DNA from: Sporosarcina obsidiansis
GTDB lineage: Bacteria > Bacillota > Bacilli > Bacillales_A > Planococcaceae
Length of the DNA stretch: 64,000 bases
Assembly (NCBI RefSeq): GCF_009651005.1
Contig: NZ_WHVW01000014.1
Location: 24,349-88,348, forward strand
Reading direction: 5' to 3'
Shown here one piece after another: positions 43,476 to 52,568 of this stretch; positions within the stretch are counted from its first letter, which is position 1, and each line of letters opens with the position of its first letter. The position numbers and the translations under genes are program-made. Below the pieces are notes generated by a model, which worked only from the letters and a program-made list of their open reading frames with translations, was not told the DNA's origin and did not search any database.

Positions 43476-44420
43476 ATGATCGAGATTGAGAAACCAAAGA
43501 TTGAAACAGTTACGATCGGTGAAGATTCACAGTTTGGTAAGTTTATTATCGAACCACTGGAGCGTGGATATGGAAATACCTTAGGGAATTCCTTGCGTCG
43601 CATACTCCTATCTTCATTACCAGGGGCTGCTGTGACATCTATTCAAATCGATGGAGTACTTCATGAATTCTCAACAATTGAAGGTGTCGTAGAAGACGTA
43701 TCGACAGTTATTTTGAATGTGAAGAAACTCGCTCTCAAAATTTACTCAGATGATGAGAAAGTTATTGAGATCGATGTGAAAGGTGAAGGCGTCGTGACGG
43801 CTGCGGATATCACACATGATAGTGATGTCGAAGTATTGAATCCAGATCTCCCGATTGCTACTCTCGGTAAAAATGGACATTTACGTATGCGTATGTATGC
43901 TGTACGTGGACGTGGTTATGTTCCTTCCGATCAAAACAAACGTGAGGATCTAGCGATTGGTGTAATTCCGATCGACTCAATTTACACTCCAGTTTCACGC
44001 GTTAATTTTCAAGTTGAAAACACTCGCGTCGGTCAAAGTACTAACTTTGATAAGTTAACACTCGATGTGTGGACAGATGGCAGCATCGGTCCCAAAGAAG
44101 CAGTTTCACTTGGAGCTAAAATTTTAACGGAACACTTAAATATATTCGTTGGTATGACGGACGAAGCACAAACTGCAGAAATCATGGTAGAAAAAGAAGA
44201 AGACCAAAAAGAAAAAGTTCTAGAGATGACGATTGAAGAACTCGATCTATCCGTCCGATCTTACAACTGCTTGAAGCGTGCAGGCATCAATACCGTATTA
44301 GAACTTGCTAACAAGTCCGAAGACGAAATGATGAAAGTGCGAAACTTAGGCCGTAAATCGCTTGAAGAAGTGAAGGCTAAATTGGATGAGCTAAACCTCG
44401 AGTTGCGCTCTGAAGAATAA
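43476..44420 (+). CDS. rpoA: DNA-directed RNA polymerase subunit alpha
   Basis: Assembles the polymerase core and contacts UP elements and activators. It is 314 aa: an N-terminal dimerisation domain ([20 protein letters not shown], aa ~22-41), an acidic linker with EDQKEKV, and a C-terminal domain with the helix-hairpin-helix ([20 protein letters not shown]). GAGGAGGGT precedes ATG 43476. Alpha operon position with rpsM, rpsK and rplQ. Confidence 0.98.
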   Translation: MIEIEKPKIETVTIGEDSQFGKFIIEPLERGYGNTLGNSLRRILLSSLPGAAVTSIQIDGVLHEFSTIEGVVEDVSTVILNVKKLALKIYSDDEKVIEIDVKGEGVVTAADITHDSDVEVLNPDLPIATLGKNGHLRMRMYAVRGRGYVPSDQNKREDLAIGVIPIDSIYTPVSRVNFQVENTRVGQSTNFDKLTLDVWTDGSIGPKEAVSLGAKILTEHLNIFVGMTDEAQTAEIMVEKEEDQKEKVLEMTIEELDLSVRSYNCLKRAGINTVLELANKSEDEMMKVRNLGRKSLEEVKAKLDELNLELRSEE

Positions 44421-44451
44421 TTGACATATACTTGAAGGAGGGTAACTTCAA

Positions 44452-44832
44452 ATGGGATACAGAAAACTTGGACGCACAAGTTCACAACGTAAAGCAATGC
44501 TACGTGACCTTGCGACTGATTTAATCGTTCACGAGCGCATCCAGACAACTGAAGCGCGCGCAAAAGAATTGCGTTCAGTCGTTGAAAAGATGATCACTCT
44601 TGGTAAACGTGGAGATCTTCATGCACGTCGTCAAGCTGCTGAATTCATTCGTCGTGAAACGGTGACAGTGGAAAACGAAGAGGGCGAAGAGGCAACTGTG
44701 TATGCACTTCAAAAACTTTTCGATACAGTGGCACCTCGTTATGCAGATCGCCAAGGCGGTTATACACGTATAATGAAGATGGGTCCTCGCCGCGGCGATG
44801 GCGCACCAGTAGTTATTATCGAATTAGTGTAA
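44452..44832 (+). CDS. rplQ: 50S ribosomal protein L17
   Basis: Last ribosomal protein of the alpha operon, 126 aa. It starts [17 protein letters not shown], with the L17 signature [19 protein letters not shown] (aa ~34-52). AAGGAGGGT precedes ATG 44452. A terminator hairpin begins 15 bp after the stop. Confidence 0.97.
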   Translation: MGYRKLGRTSSQRKAMLRDLATDLIVHERIQTTEARAKELRSVVEKMITLGKRGDLHARRQAAEFIRRETVTVENEEGEEATVYALQKLFDTVAPRYADRQGGYTRIMKMGPRRGDGAPVVIIELV

Positions 44833-44846
44833 TTCCATACACTTCG

Positions 44847-44880
44847 AGGGTGTGTCTGTCATGCACAGCCACACCCTTTT
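44847..44880 (+). terminator. Intrinsic terminator of the S10-spc-alpha operon
   Basis: AGGGTGTG / CACACCCT with an inner CTG/CAG, followed by TTTT. Confidence 0.82.
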
Positions 44881-44955
44881 GTTACACATACAAAGATTTA
44901 TACGACTGAAAAGCTGAGTGTTATGATCAGCGAGTGATCGACTGGTCTAGCTCTA

Positions 44956-45043
44956 CGTACCTCATCTAAGATGTCGGCTTGAGCACCCGGCATTTACGTT
45001 ATTGAAAGGCGCATTCCTTAGATGAGGTACGCGCTTTTTTTTT
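44956..45043 (+). terminator. 15-bp stem with a structured 46-nt loop and U-tract
   Basis: CGTACCTCATCTAAG (44956-44970) pairs perfectly with CTTAGATGAGGTACG (45017-45031); nine T follow after CGC (45035-45043). The loop contains its own stem ATGTCGG/CCGGCAT. The size and perfect outer stem are unusual for a plain terminator and could be the 3' half of a small RNA or an attenuator ahead of ecfA1. Confidence 0.7.
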
Positions 45044-45309
45044 ATACATAAGAATTGACAATACTATCAAATCATAACTGAGCTTATTCCAATGAACTTC
45101 GCAGTTGAGGCTTCGCTAGTATGTGCATGCGGATATAGGGTGAACGAGCGTTACTTCCTCTTAACCGAGCCAAACACTACTAGAACCAATCGAAAATTTT
45201 CTTTGCCGCACCAAAGTAACTGTGGAATGAGCCAAACACGTCGCAGACCGAGCGTATAACTGGATATAGCTACCGAAACTCGTAACTGCAACCAAAAGGA
45301 GGAATCCGA
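45044..45309 (+). other. Upstream region of ecfA1
   Basis: 266 bp without a gene. TTGACA at 45055-45060 has no matching -10 at proper distance. An 11-bp direct repeat GAGCCAAACAC lies at 45167-45177 and 45229-45239, 62 bp apart. Ribosome binding site AAAAGGAGG lies just before ecfA1. Confidence 0.4.
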
Positions 45310-46164
45310 ATGAAGGAAATTGCATCAATGCACCATGTCACGTTTTCATATGACACAGAAGAAGAGTCTTCACAAATACAAATTAAAGCGTTAGATGATG
45401 TGTCCTTTACATTATATGAAGGAGAGTGGCTGGCGGTTGTGGGTCATAACGGGTCCGGTAAGTCCACGCTTGCTAAGTTATTGATCGGCTTGCTGTTTCC
45501 TTCAACGGGTGAAGTAAACCTCTTTTTGGAACCGCTGTCTGATGCGAATTTGTGGGAGACTCGTTCACGCATGGGCATTGTCTTTCAAAATCCTGATAAT
45601 CAGTTTGTTGGATCTACTGTGCAGGATGATGTTGCGTTTGCACTGGAAAACAATGGGGTACCTCATGAAATGATGGTGAAACGGGTGCGTGAGGCGTTGG
45701 AACAAGTGAAGATGTCAGGCTACGTCAATCATGAGCCTCATCATTTATCAGGTGGTCAAAAGCAGCGCGTGGCAATAGCTGGTGCGTTGGCATTACAACC
45801 AGAACTGTTGATTTTAGATGAAGCAACCTCCATGCTCGATCCTCAGGGTAGGGAAGAGGTTATTGAAATTGTGAAGAAACTGCGTGGGGAAATTGGACTA
45901 ACCGTAGTATCGATCACCCATGACTTAGAAGAAGTTCTACTTGCAGATCGTGTCCTTGTAATGAATGAAGGAAAAGTACTCATGATGGGGACTCCTCAAG
46001 AGATATTCCAGAAAGGCAAGGAGTTGGAGTCAATCGGCCTTGACTTGCCATTTGCATTGCGCGTTTCAGAGTTATTAAGAGAATCAGGTGTAGAACTTCA
46101 AGGCAACCATATGACAGAAGAAGAGTTGGTGAATGAATTATGGACATTTCACTTCAGCAAGTAG
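45310..46164 (+). CDS. ecfA1: Energy-coupling factor transporter ATPase EcfA1
   Basis: ABC ATPase of the shared group II ECF module that powers several vitamin S-components. It is 284 aa with Walker A GHNGSGKST (aa ~46-54), Q-loop FQNPDNQFVG, signature LSGGQKQR and Walker B LLILDEATSMLD. AAAAGGAGG precedes ATG 45310. It overlaps ecfA2 by 25 bp, so the ATPase pair is coupled. S-components are not in this window. Confidence 0.96.
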   Translation: MKEIASMHHVTFSYDTEEESSQIQIKALDDVSFTLYEGEWLAVVGHNGSGKSTLAKLLIGLLFPSTGEVNLFLEPLSDANLWETRSRMGIVFQNPDNQFVGSTVQDDVAFALENNGVPHEMMVKRVREALEQVKMSGYVNHEPHHLSGGQKQRVAIAGALALQPELLILDEATSMLDPQGREEVIEIVKKLRGEIGLTVVSITHDLEEVLLADRVLVMNEGKVLMMGTPQEIFQKGKELESIGLDLPFALRVSELLRESGVELQGNHMTEEELVNELWTFHFSK

Positions 46165-47015
46165 GTTATTTATATGCGAAAGATTCTCCGTTTGAAAAGC
46201 GTGCATTGCAGGACGTGACAGCCACCATTCCTTCGGGTTCTTATACGTCAATCATCGGGCACACAGGGTCGGGTAAATCGACGTTATTGCTCCATTTGAA
46301 TGGCCTTCTCAAACCTTCTGAGGGCGTTGTGTCAATTGGAAATACGACAATCCAGGCACAGACAAAAGGAAAGCAGCTGAAGGACGTACGTCAACAAGTC
46401 GGTATCGTTTTTCAATTTCCTGAACATCAGCTTTTTGAAGAAACGGTTGAAAAGGATATTATGTTTGGCCCTCTCAATTTTGGTGTGCCAAAAGAGATTG
46501 CAAGGGATCGTGCGCATGAATTGGTGAAGCTGCTCGGATTGCCTGAGGGTGTCTTGCAGAAGTCTCCATTTGAACTGTCAGGCGGTCAAATGCGGCGTGT
46601 CGCGATTGCAGGAGTGCTTGCATTCAAACCATCCGTGCTGGTGCTGGATGAACCGACGGCAGGACTAGATCCAAGGGGACGGAAGGAAATCATGGAGCTT
46701 TTCCATCGGTTGCATGAAACAGAAAAGCTAACAACGATTTTAGTGACGCACAGTATGGAAGACGCTGCTCGCTACAGTGATCGGATTCTCGTCATGCATG
46801 AAGGTACATCCGTTATGGAAGGGACGCCTGAAGAAGTGTTCAATCAAGCTGAACAATTGGAATCATATAGGCTAGGAGTTCCTCGATCTGTTCGTTTTCA
46901 ACGTAAAATAGAAAACATGATGGGTCAGCGGTTGGATCGTCTGGCTTTAACGGAAGAAATGTTAGCGCATGAATTGTCTGCCCTCATTGCGAGAAAGGAA
47001 GACAGACCATGTTAG
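46140..47015 (+). CDS. ecfA2: Energy-coupling factor transporter ATPase EcfA2
   Basis: Second ECF ATPase, 291 aa. Walker A GHTGSGKST, Q-loop FQFPEHQLFE (the FPEHQLFE form typical of EcfA2), signature LSGGQMRR, and Walker B LVLDEPTAGLD. The ATG at 46140 lies in the ecfA1 3' end and its own end overlaps ecfT by 7 bp. With EcfA1 and EcfT it forms the ECF module. Confidence 0.96.
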   Translation: MDISLQQVGYLYAKDSPFEKRALQDVTATIPSGSYTSIIGHTGSGKSTLLLHLNGLLKPSEGVVSIGNTTIQAQTKGKQLKDVRQQVGIVFQFPEHQLFEETVEKDIMFGPLNFGVPKEIARDRAHELVKLLGLPEGVLQKSPFELSGGQMRRVAIAGVLAFKPSVLVLDEPTAGLDPRGRKEIMELFHRLHETEKLTTILVTHSMEDAARYSDRILVMHEGTSVMEGTPEEVFNQAEQLESYRLGVPRSVRFQRKIENMMGQRLDRLALTEEMLAHELSALIARKEDRPC

Positions 47016-47806
47016 AAAAAATGATTATTGGGCGCTACATACCGGGCACGTCTATCGTTCATCGACTGGATCCGCGCTCCAAATTGCTATTTGTTTTTCT
47101 CTTCATTATAGCAGTATTCCTTGCCAATAATGTTGCATCCTACGCAGTATTGCTTGGTTTTACGGTATTTGTCATCGCACTTGCACGGATCAAGCCATAT
47201 TTTTTGGTTAATGGCTTAAAGCCCGTATTATTTTTAATTATATTTACACTATTATTGCATTTATTCTTCACTCGTGAAGGCGTTATTCTATTTGAATGGA
47301 AGTTTATCAAAATATATGAAGAAGGACTACGAATGGGGATTTTTATTTCTATTCGATTCTTAGTTCTAGTGTTAATTACTACAGTTTTAACATTAACGAC
47401 TTCACCAATTTCGATTACCGACGGGCTGGAAACATTGCTGAATCCGTTCAAAAAGCTGAAGTTACCTGTTCATGAATTAGCGTTGATGATGTCAATTTCA
47501 TTGCGTTTCATTCCCACTTTGATGGATGAAACAGATAAAATCTTGAAAGCGCAGTTGGCGAGAGGCTCTGATCTGAGTACAGGTTCGATTAAAGAACGAA
47601 TTCAGGCTGTCATTCCGTTGCTCGTTCCACTGTTCGTCAGTGCGTTTAAACGTGCGGAGGATTTGGCAGTCGCCATGGAAGTGCGCGGTTATCGTGGTGG
47701 AGAAGGGCGTACGAGATTTCGGCAGCTATCTTGGCAAAAGAAAGATACCGCTGTGCTGATTACGTTTATTGTATTAGTGGCCGTGTTGGCTTGGGTAAGG
47801 AAGTGA
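47009..47806 (+). CDS. ecfT: Energy-coupling factor transmembrane protein EcfT
   Basis: Membrane scaffold of the ECF transporter, 265 aa with five to six predicted transmembrane segments. The coupling-helix motifs are visible as QLARGSD and EVRGYRGG, which dock into the EcfA1/EcfA2 grooves. It overlaps ecfA2; truA begins 5 bp after its stop. This ecfA1-ecfA2-ecfT-truA order is standard in Bacillales. Confidence 0.96.
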   Translation: MLEKMIIGRYIPGTSIVHRLDPRSKLLFVFLFIIAVFLANNVASYAVLLGFTVFVIALARIKPYFLVNGLKPVLFLIIFTLLLHLFFTREGVILFEWKFIKIYEEGLRMGIFISIRFLVLVLITTVLTLTTSPISITDGLETLLNPFKKLKLPVHELALMMSISLRFIPTLMDETDKILKAQLARGSDLSTGSIKERIQAVIPLLVPLFVSAFKRAEDLAVAMEVRGYRGGEGRTRFRQLSWQKKDTAVLITFIVLVAVLAWVRK

Positions 47807-47811
47807 ACATA

Positions 47812-48549
47812 ATGAAACGAATGAAAGCAACGATTTCGTATGATGGAACAAACTTTGCAGGTTATCAATCACAACCGAATATGCGCACTGTTCAATCAGT
47901 GATAGATAAAGCATTAGTCAAACTGCATAAGGATTCATCTGTCTATTCTGTGGCAAGTGGTCGTACGGATTCAGGTGTCCATGCGCTAGGTCAGGTAATC
48001 CATTTCGATACACCGCTCGACCTAGGAGACCGCTGGCGGATGGCATTGAATGTATTGCTGCCAAAGGATGTGAGAGTAGAGGCTGTAGAAGAAGTCGCAG
48101 ATGATTTCCACGCGCGTTATAGTGCGACAGGTAAGACGTACATCTACAGATGGTCTTACCAAGAAGTGCAGAGTCCATTTGAGCGAAATTATGCCGTCCA
48201 TCTAGGCAGATGGAATCCGGACATCGAGCGAATGAAAAAAGCAGCTGTTCATTTAATTGGTACACATGACTTCACTAGTTTCTGCTCTTCGAAAACTGCC
48301 ACGACAAATAAAGTTCGCACCATTCGGAAGTTGACGCTCGAACGTCAGCATGATCAGCTAGTGCTAGAAGTGGAAGGGGATGGATTCCTTTACAATATGG
48401 TCCGCACCATTGCAGGCATTTTGCTGGCAGTTGGAATCGGGTGGGACGAGCCGGAAGACGTCAAGAGGATTCTGCAAGCAAAAGATCGAAAAAAGGCCGG
48501 AAAAACCGCGCCAGCACACGGTTTGTATCTGATGGAAGTGACCTATTGA
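47812..48549 (+). CDS. truA: tRNA pseudouridine(38-40) synthase TruA
   Basis: Isomerises U38-U40 in tRNA anticodon arms. It is 245 aa with the catalytic Asp in ASGRTDSGVHALGQ (aa ~47-60) and GDGFLYNMVRTIAG. ATG 47812 is chosen because AGGAAGTG precedes it and the family starts MKRMKATISYDGT; a longer frame runs back into ecfT. Confidence 0.96.
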   Translation: MKRMKATISYDGTNFAGYQSQPNMRTVQSVIDKALVKLHKDSSVYSVASGRTDSGVHALGQVIHFDTPLDLGDRWRMALNVLLPKDVRVEAVEEVADDFHARYSATGKTYIYRWSYQEVQSPFERNYAVHLGRWNPDIERMKKAAVHLIGTHDFTSFCSSKTATTNKVRTIRKLTLERQHDQLVLEVEGDGFLYNMVRTIAGILLAVGIGWDEPEDVKRILQAKDRKKAGKTAPAHGLYLMEVTY

Positions 48550-48587
48550 AGGCATGGCAACTTTTCCTGGTGTTTTCATAAAAACGC

Positions 48588-48616
48588 TTGACTTTAATTG
48601 GATTAACAGGTAAGAT
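48588..48616 (+). promoter_or_regulatory. Sigma-A promoter of rplM-rpsI
   Basis: TTGACT (48588-48593), 17 bp spacer, TAAGAT (48611-48616). Precedes the L13 leader. Confidence 0.72.
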
Positions 48617-48624
48617 GATAAATG

Positions 48625-48715
48625 GTATTTCAATAACCCCACAATAAGCCCCGGAAAGTTTATTTGTGTTTAGGGATAGAGAAAACAACGGAACAGATTG
48701 ATATTTTTAGGAGGA
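48625..48715 (+). ncRNA. Ribosomal protein L13 leader
   Basis: The segment AACCCCACAATAAGCCCC...GTTTATTTGTGTTTAGGG (48644-48697, shown with a gap) forms a stem ACAATAA/TTATTTGT with flanking CCC and GGG able to pair. Position upstream of rplM-rpsI and this CCCCGGAAAG core agree with the Firmicute L13 leader as I remember it; a covariance search would confirm. Confidence 0.7.
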
Positions 48716-48722
48716 TTACACT

Positions 48723-49160
48723 ATGCGCACAACATTCATGGCTAAAGGTCACGAAGTAGAACGTAAATGGCTTGTTGTCGACGCTGAAGGACAAACGCTT
48801 GGTCGTCTTGCTTCAGAAGTTGCATCACTTTTACGTGGTAAACATAAACCAACGTTCACACCACATGTTGATACAGGTGATCACGTTATCATCATCAATG
48901 CAGAAAAAATTCAATTAACAGGTAACAAATTGAAAGATAAAATTTATTACCGTCACTCTGGGTACACAGGTAGCATCAAGCAACGTACAGCGCTTGAAAT
49001 GCGTACTAACTACCCTGTTAAAATGCTTGAGCTTGCGATCAAAGGAATGCTTCCAAAAGGTCCTCTAGGTCGTCAAACAGCTAAGAAATTGCACGTTTAT
49101 GCTGGAGCAGAACATCAGCATGCAGCACAAAAACCTGAAGCATATGAGCTTCGCGGATAA
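48723..49160 (+). CDS. rplM: 50S ribosomal protein L13
   Basis: Early 50S assembly protein, 145 aa: [16 protein letters not shown] start and the signature [19 protein letters not shown] (aa ~104-122). TAGGAGGA precedes ATG 48723. Likely autoregulated through the leader upstream. rpsI follows after 19 bp. Confidence 0.97.
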   Translation: MRTTFMAKGHEVERKWLVVDAEGQTLGRLASEVASLLRGKHKPTFTPHVDTGDHVIIINAEKIQLTGNKLKDKIYYRHSGYTGSIKQRTALEMRTNYPVKMLELAIKGMLPKGPLGRQTAKKLHVYAGAEHQHAAQKPEAYELRG

Positions 49161-49179
49161 TTAAGAGGAGGAAACACAC

Positions 49180-49572
49180 TTGGCACAAGTACAATATATC
49201 GGCACTGGCCGTCGTAAAAGTTCAGTAGCTCGTGTACGTCTAGTTCCTGGCGAAGGTAAAATTACCGTCAACAACCGTGACGTAGAAGACTACGTACCAT
49301 TCGAAACACTTCGTGAAATCATCAAACAACCACTAGTTGCGACTGAAACACTTGGAAGCTATGATATCCATGTTAACGTTAACGGTGGAGGTTACACTGG
49401 TCAAGCTGGCGCAATCCGTCATGGCGTTGCTCGTGCATTGCTTACAGTAGATCCTGATTTCCGTCCAGCACTTAAATCTGCAGGACTTCTAACACGTGAC
49501 CCACGTATGAAAGAACGTAAGAAGCCAGGTCTTCGCGGCGCTCGTCGTGCACCTCAGTTCTCAAAACGTTAA
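49180..49572 (+). CDS. rpsI: 30S ribosomal protein S9
   Basis: Its C-terminal tail reaches the P-site tRNA anticodon. It is 130 aa, with [19 protein letters not shown] (aa ~67-85) and the terminal lysine-arginine (QFSKR) expected of S9. The start is TTG 49180 with AGGAGGAA upstream. Closed by a strong terminator; in B. subtilis the cwlD region follows closely, but here a ~10 kb block intervenes. Confidence 0.97.
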   Translation: MAQVQYIGTGRRKSSVARVRLVPGEGKITVNNRDVEDYVPFETLREIIKQPLVATETLGSYDIHVNVNGGGYTGQAGAIRHGVARALLTVDPDFRPALKSAGLLTRDPRMKERKKPGLRGARRAPQFSKR

Positions 49573-49589
49573 TTTTATATTTATACGAA

Positions 49590-49620
49590 ACTCCCAGCCA
49601 TCTCGGCTGGGAGTTTTTTT
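49590..49620 (+). terminator. Intrinsic terminator after rpsI
   Basis: ACTCCCAGCC / GGCTGGGAGT with a 5-nt loop and seven T. Confidence 0.95.
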
Positions 49621-49621
49621 G

Positions 49622-49660
49622 GACTGTCTAGAAAGAATTGATTTTCTGGACAGTATTTTC
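49622..49660 (+). repeat. Second hairpin after the rpsI terminator
   Basis: GACTGTCTAGAAA / TTTTCTGGACAGT with one mismatch pair, followed by ATTTTC. It stacks directly behind a canonical terminator and resembles the hairpin after kbaA (63925-63968, AGACTGTAG / CTACAGTCT then ATTTTC). Confidence 0.5.
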
Positions 49661-49841
49661 ATGTGATCGAGTAAGCGAACTATCGAAGGACGCTAATGTG
49701 ACATCATACCGCCCCACAACCCTTCAGAAACACACATTTCCTACTGCGTAGAAAACAAGAACGAGGACCGCACAAGAAATCAGATGAAAATGACTTCTAG
49801 TACGGCCCATTTTTTGTTGCTTTATTGTATTTATCCAGAAT

Positions 49842-51164
49842 CTACATCAACGGTATCTCAACTTCTAACTTCTTCAGTACTTCAAGATAAGGCATTTCAA
49901 AAGATACTAACGTCAATGGCTCATTCTTAGAGGTCTTTTTAAACTCCTGCACGTACGTGTTACCTATCACACGCTCAGGATACCCTGTAATCGCCAGGTT
50001 ATGGCCTTTTGCGTCTTCCAGCCAAAGGGTATTAAACTGGAAATGTCCATCGTAAGTAAAGTCACTGGCCACATCGAAGTACAGCAGCATCTTCTCTTCT
50101 TCATATTGTAGATCCTGGACAATAATTTTGCCCATTTTCCCTTGATCGATAGTCAGCGGTAATTGATCTGTCTGTAAAGAATGTTCTATCCGTGCAGACT
50201 GGCCTTTATTAACAGGTACTAAATATGGACTGACTGTGAGTGTTTCAGAAGCGTCTTCAAGCGGTGCGTAGCGATATTCCATATTCATCACATTTTGCCC
50301 ATTCTCTACGATTCCTGAGCCATGTGAGTCCAAATGAGTCAGTGCTTCTCCTGTATCATTCAGCAAATTAAAGTGCAATATATGATCTCCTACCATTGTT
50401 GGATCGATGGCTTCAGGAGAGGTGATAGATACAGAAAGTTTAATACCCGCTAATCCGATCTTTACATCCTTTACTGTCATCTCCGTATCCTGATACACTA
50501 GCTTTTTATTGACTTGAATCGTCTGTACATCTTCGTCGGATAATGTGACAGGAATTTCAAAGTCCCACGAACCTGCTACATCTCCTATTTCGTTCAATGC
50601 CATATGCAAGTCAAATGAATCAGGCAGATTTTCTACAGGATCTATATTCAAAATGCCTGCATATTGCGTATCAGATAAAAGTTTTCCTGTTCTGCTGTCG
50701 GAGAAGTTAATTTCCTTTCCATCTACTTTTAGCTGAAATTCGCCTAAGTGATCTTTAGGATGTGGTGATTCTTGAATATAACTTACTGACAGACGTGTTC
50801 CGTCATAATAAACATCTTTAATGGTCAAACTAATACCCTTGTCTGTAACCGTTTGTTCTATCTCTTCAGATAATCCTCTTAGGCTGGCGATGACTAATCC
50901 TCTGTCACCTGCGAATTCAAAAACAGAGTCCAATACGGGAACGGACGATAACACTTTGGCCATGGTGGGAGAAACGAAAGCTGAGCCAAGCAGTAGAAAT
51001 GTTGCAAATGAAGCCGCTGCGATTGTGGGAAAATACTTCCGCTTTGGTTTCTTATTATTTACATTTGCTTTCTGAATCGCACTTGCTATCGTTTGGTCTA
51101 GTTTCTCATGCGGCACGTCAATTTGATCAATCGCTTTTTTAACGTCATGATTTTGTCTATTCAT
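49842..51164 (-). CDS. DUF4179 domain protein, probable anti-sigma factor
   Basis: A 440 aa protein with a cytoplasmic N-terminus (~50 aa), one transmembrane helix (YFPTIAAASFATFLLLGSAF, aa ~44-63) and a large extracytoplasmic region. The DUF4179-like segment follows the helix (SPTMAKVLSSVPVLDSVF). Such proteins are typically encoded after an ECF sigma factor and hold it at the membrane. Here it overlaps the sigma gene by 8 bp. The anti-sigma role is inferred from context and topology. The 220 bp between it and rpsI hold only terminator-type hairpins. Confidence 0.85.
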   Translation of the reverse strand: MNRQNHDVKKAIDQIDVPHEKLDQTIASAIQKANVNNKKPKRKYFPTIAAASFATFLLLGSAFVSPTMAKVLSSVPVLDSVFEFAGDRGLVIASLRGLSEEIEQTVTDKGISLTIKDVYYDGTRLSVSYIQESPHPKDHLGEFQLKVDGKEINFSDSRTGKLLSDTQYAGILNIDPVENLPDSFDLHMALNEIGDVAGSWDFEIPVTLSDEDVQTIQVNKKLVYQDTEMTVKDVKIGLAGIKLSVSITSPEAIDPTMVGDHILHFNLLNDTGEALTHLDSHGSGIVENGQNVMNMEYRYAPLEDASETLTVSPYLVPVNKGQSARIEHSLQTDQLPLTIDQGKMGKIIVQDLQYEEEKMLLYFDVASDFTYDGHFQFNTLWLEDAKGHNLAITGYPERVIGNTYVQEFKKTSKNEPLTLVSFEMPYLEVLKKLEVEIPLM

Positions 51165-51684
51165 TTATACACGACTCCTTAAAAGTTATTTTTAATCGAT
51201 TAATAGCGCGGTGTAAATTTGTTTTCACCGTTCCTTCTGGACATTTCAAAACTTCGGCTATTTGTTTTACAGTTAAATCTTGATAAAATCGTAGGATAAT
51301 GACGGTTTTGTACTTCTCCTCTAATTGTGCGATTGCTTCAAGTAAATCTAATTTGTCTTCAGAAAACAGATGTTGTCGAGATTCGATTCGTTCTAATGAG
51401 TCTTGTTCAATTGGGATCACTTTACTTTCCCTCTTAATAAAGTCCAAAGCGGTATTGATAAGAATTCTGGTTAACCAGGTTGAAAAATATGGCGCCTCTT
51501 TTACATTTTTTATTGAGACATACGCTTTATAGATAGTTTCTTGGACAATATCAAGAGCGTCACTCTCATTTTTCACATACGTAAATGCGATTCGATAAAG
51601 TTTTTCTTTTTCTGGATTGATCAGCTCGACGAAAGCTCGATCATTCCCTTTTTGCGCTTTATTTAATAAATTTGAGTTGAACAT
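51157..51684 (-). CDS. ECF-family RNA polymerase sigma factor (SigV/SigX-like)
   Basis: A 175 aa sigma-70 family protein with only region 2 (DALDIVQETIYKAYVS; YFSTWLTRILINTALDFIKRE) and region 4 (LRFYQDLTVKQIAEVLKCPEGTVKTNLHRA), the ECF arrangement. AAGGAG lies 7 bp before the ATG. A candidate ECF-type promoter TGAAAC-17-AGTCTA lies 30-58 bp upstream and would make it autoregulatory. It is co-transcribed with the DUF4179 anti-sigma gene. The signal sensed cannot be told from sequence. Confidence 0.93.
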   Translation of the reverse strand: MFNSNLLNKAQKGNDRAFVELINPEKEKLYRIAFTYVKNESDALDIVQETIYKAYVSIKNVKEAPYFSTWLTRILINTALDFIKRESKVIPIEQDSLERIESRQHLFSEDKLDLLEAIAQLEEKYKTVIILRFYQDLTVKQIAEVLKCPEGTVKTNLHRAINRLKITFKESCINE

Positions 51685-51713
51685 AATGGAACTCCTTTCG
51701 TCCGGACATTGGT

Positions 51714-51742
51714 TAGACTTCCCAGTAGGCTATTTCGTTTCA
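51714..51742 (-). promoter_or_regulatory. Candidate autoregulatory ECF promoter
   Basis: Read on the minus strand: TGAAAC (51742-51737), 17 bp spacer, AGTCTA (51719-51714), 29 bp before the sigma-factor ATG. The TGAAAC -35 is the hallmark of SigW/SigV/SigX-type ECF promoters. Confidence 0.55.
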
Positions 51743-51955
51743 AAACAATGAAAGTAAACACAATGTTACTCAAAGGTGTCGCTCTTCATGCACAGAAAGA
51801 TTCAGCAATAGGAAAAGTAAAACAGAAGTCTATTTCGATAGAATATATTTCTAGTTGATTCCTGCTAAGCACGCATTTCAGTATCATAACTTGTACAATG
51901 TATACTCAGTGGCAATTATTTGAATTTGTTTTTTCCAAGAAAGAGGTTGATCAAA

Positions 51956-52504
51956 TTGCCAAAGCAAAAAACTGAAGGATCTAAGCAAAGAAGTGGAATC
52001 GGAGCCCAAGCAATTCTGATCATCGTTGGAATTGTGTTATTCAAAACTTATATTTGGGATGAGTACATAATAAATTCTACAGCAAATGCTGTGTTGGAAG
52101 GACAAGAAGGAGAGGCGGGGACTAGGCATCCTATCAGTGAAAAAGCGGAACTTGCCATTAAACCTTTTGAAGATGGGTTCAAGATCTATGCGGTGTCTAA
52201 AGGCTTTCTTGGCTGGAAGGTGACAGACGAATTATCTATTACTCCGAAAGAGAATACAGCTTTTGAGATAGGCGAACAGGCCTTGAAATTTAATTCGGAT
52301 AAAAAATTGTATGTGAGTTTTGTTCTGAATCAAGATGAAAGCTTTGAAACGGTGAAGGCGTATTCTACAAATGTGGGAGAAATGGGCTTCAATCGATCTG
52401 TAGGAGAAGGTGGCTTTTTTTATTATTACTATAGTGAGGAGCCAGTAGATAAGGTGACATATGAGGGAATTCGTTTAGATGGGAAAGTGGAAAAGTTAAG
52501 ATAA
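51956..52504 (+). CDS. Hypothetical membrane-anchored protein
   Basis: A 182 aa protein I do not recognise. A basic N-terminus (LPKQKTEGSKQRSG) precedes one transmembrane helix (AQAILIIVGIVLFKTYIW, aa ~18-35), then an extracytoplasmic beta-rich domain of ~145 aa with the aromatic patch GGFFYYYYSEE. The start is TTG 51956 with AAAGAGG 9 bp upstream; earlier in-frame codons lack a site. The next small gene follows after 64 bp on the same strand. Confidence 0.6.
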   Translation: MPKQKTEGSKQRSGIGAQAILIIVGIVLFKTYIWDEYIINSTANAVLEGQEGEAGTRHPISEKAELAIKPFEDGFKIYAVSKGFLGWKVTDELSITPKENTAFEIGEQALKFNSDKKLYVSFVLNQDESFETVKAYSTNVGEMGFNRSVGEGGFFYYYYSEEPVDKVTYEGIRLDGKVEKLR

Positions 52505-52568
52505 ATTTTTTCTTCTATCCGTAAAGGAGCTTTGCTTCATAAAATATTCTACCTCTACTAAGATTACG

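Noticed and set aside
51748..51860. Possible 36-codon peptide before the hypothetical gene at 51956
   Set aside because: No Shine-Dalgarno before the ATG and it overlaps the region upstream of the sigma gene promoter; no recognisable character.
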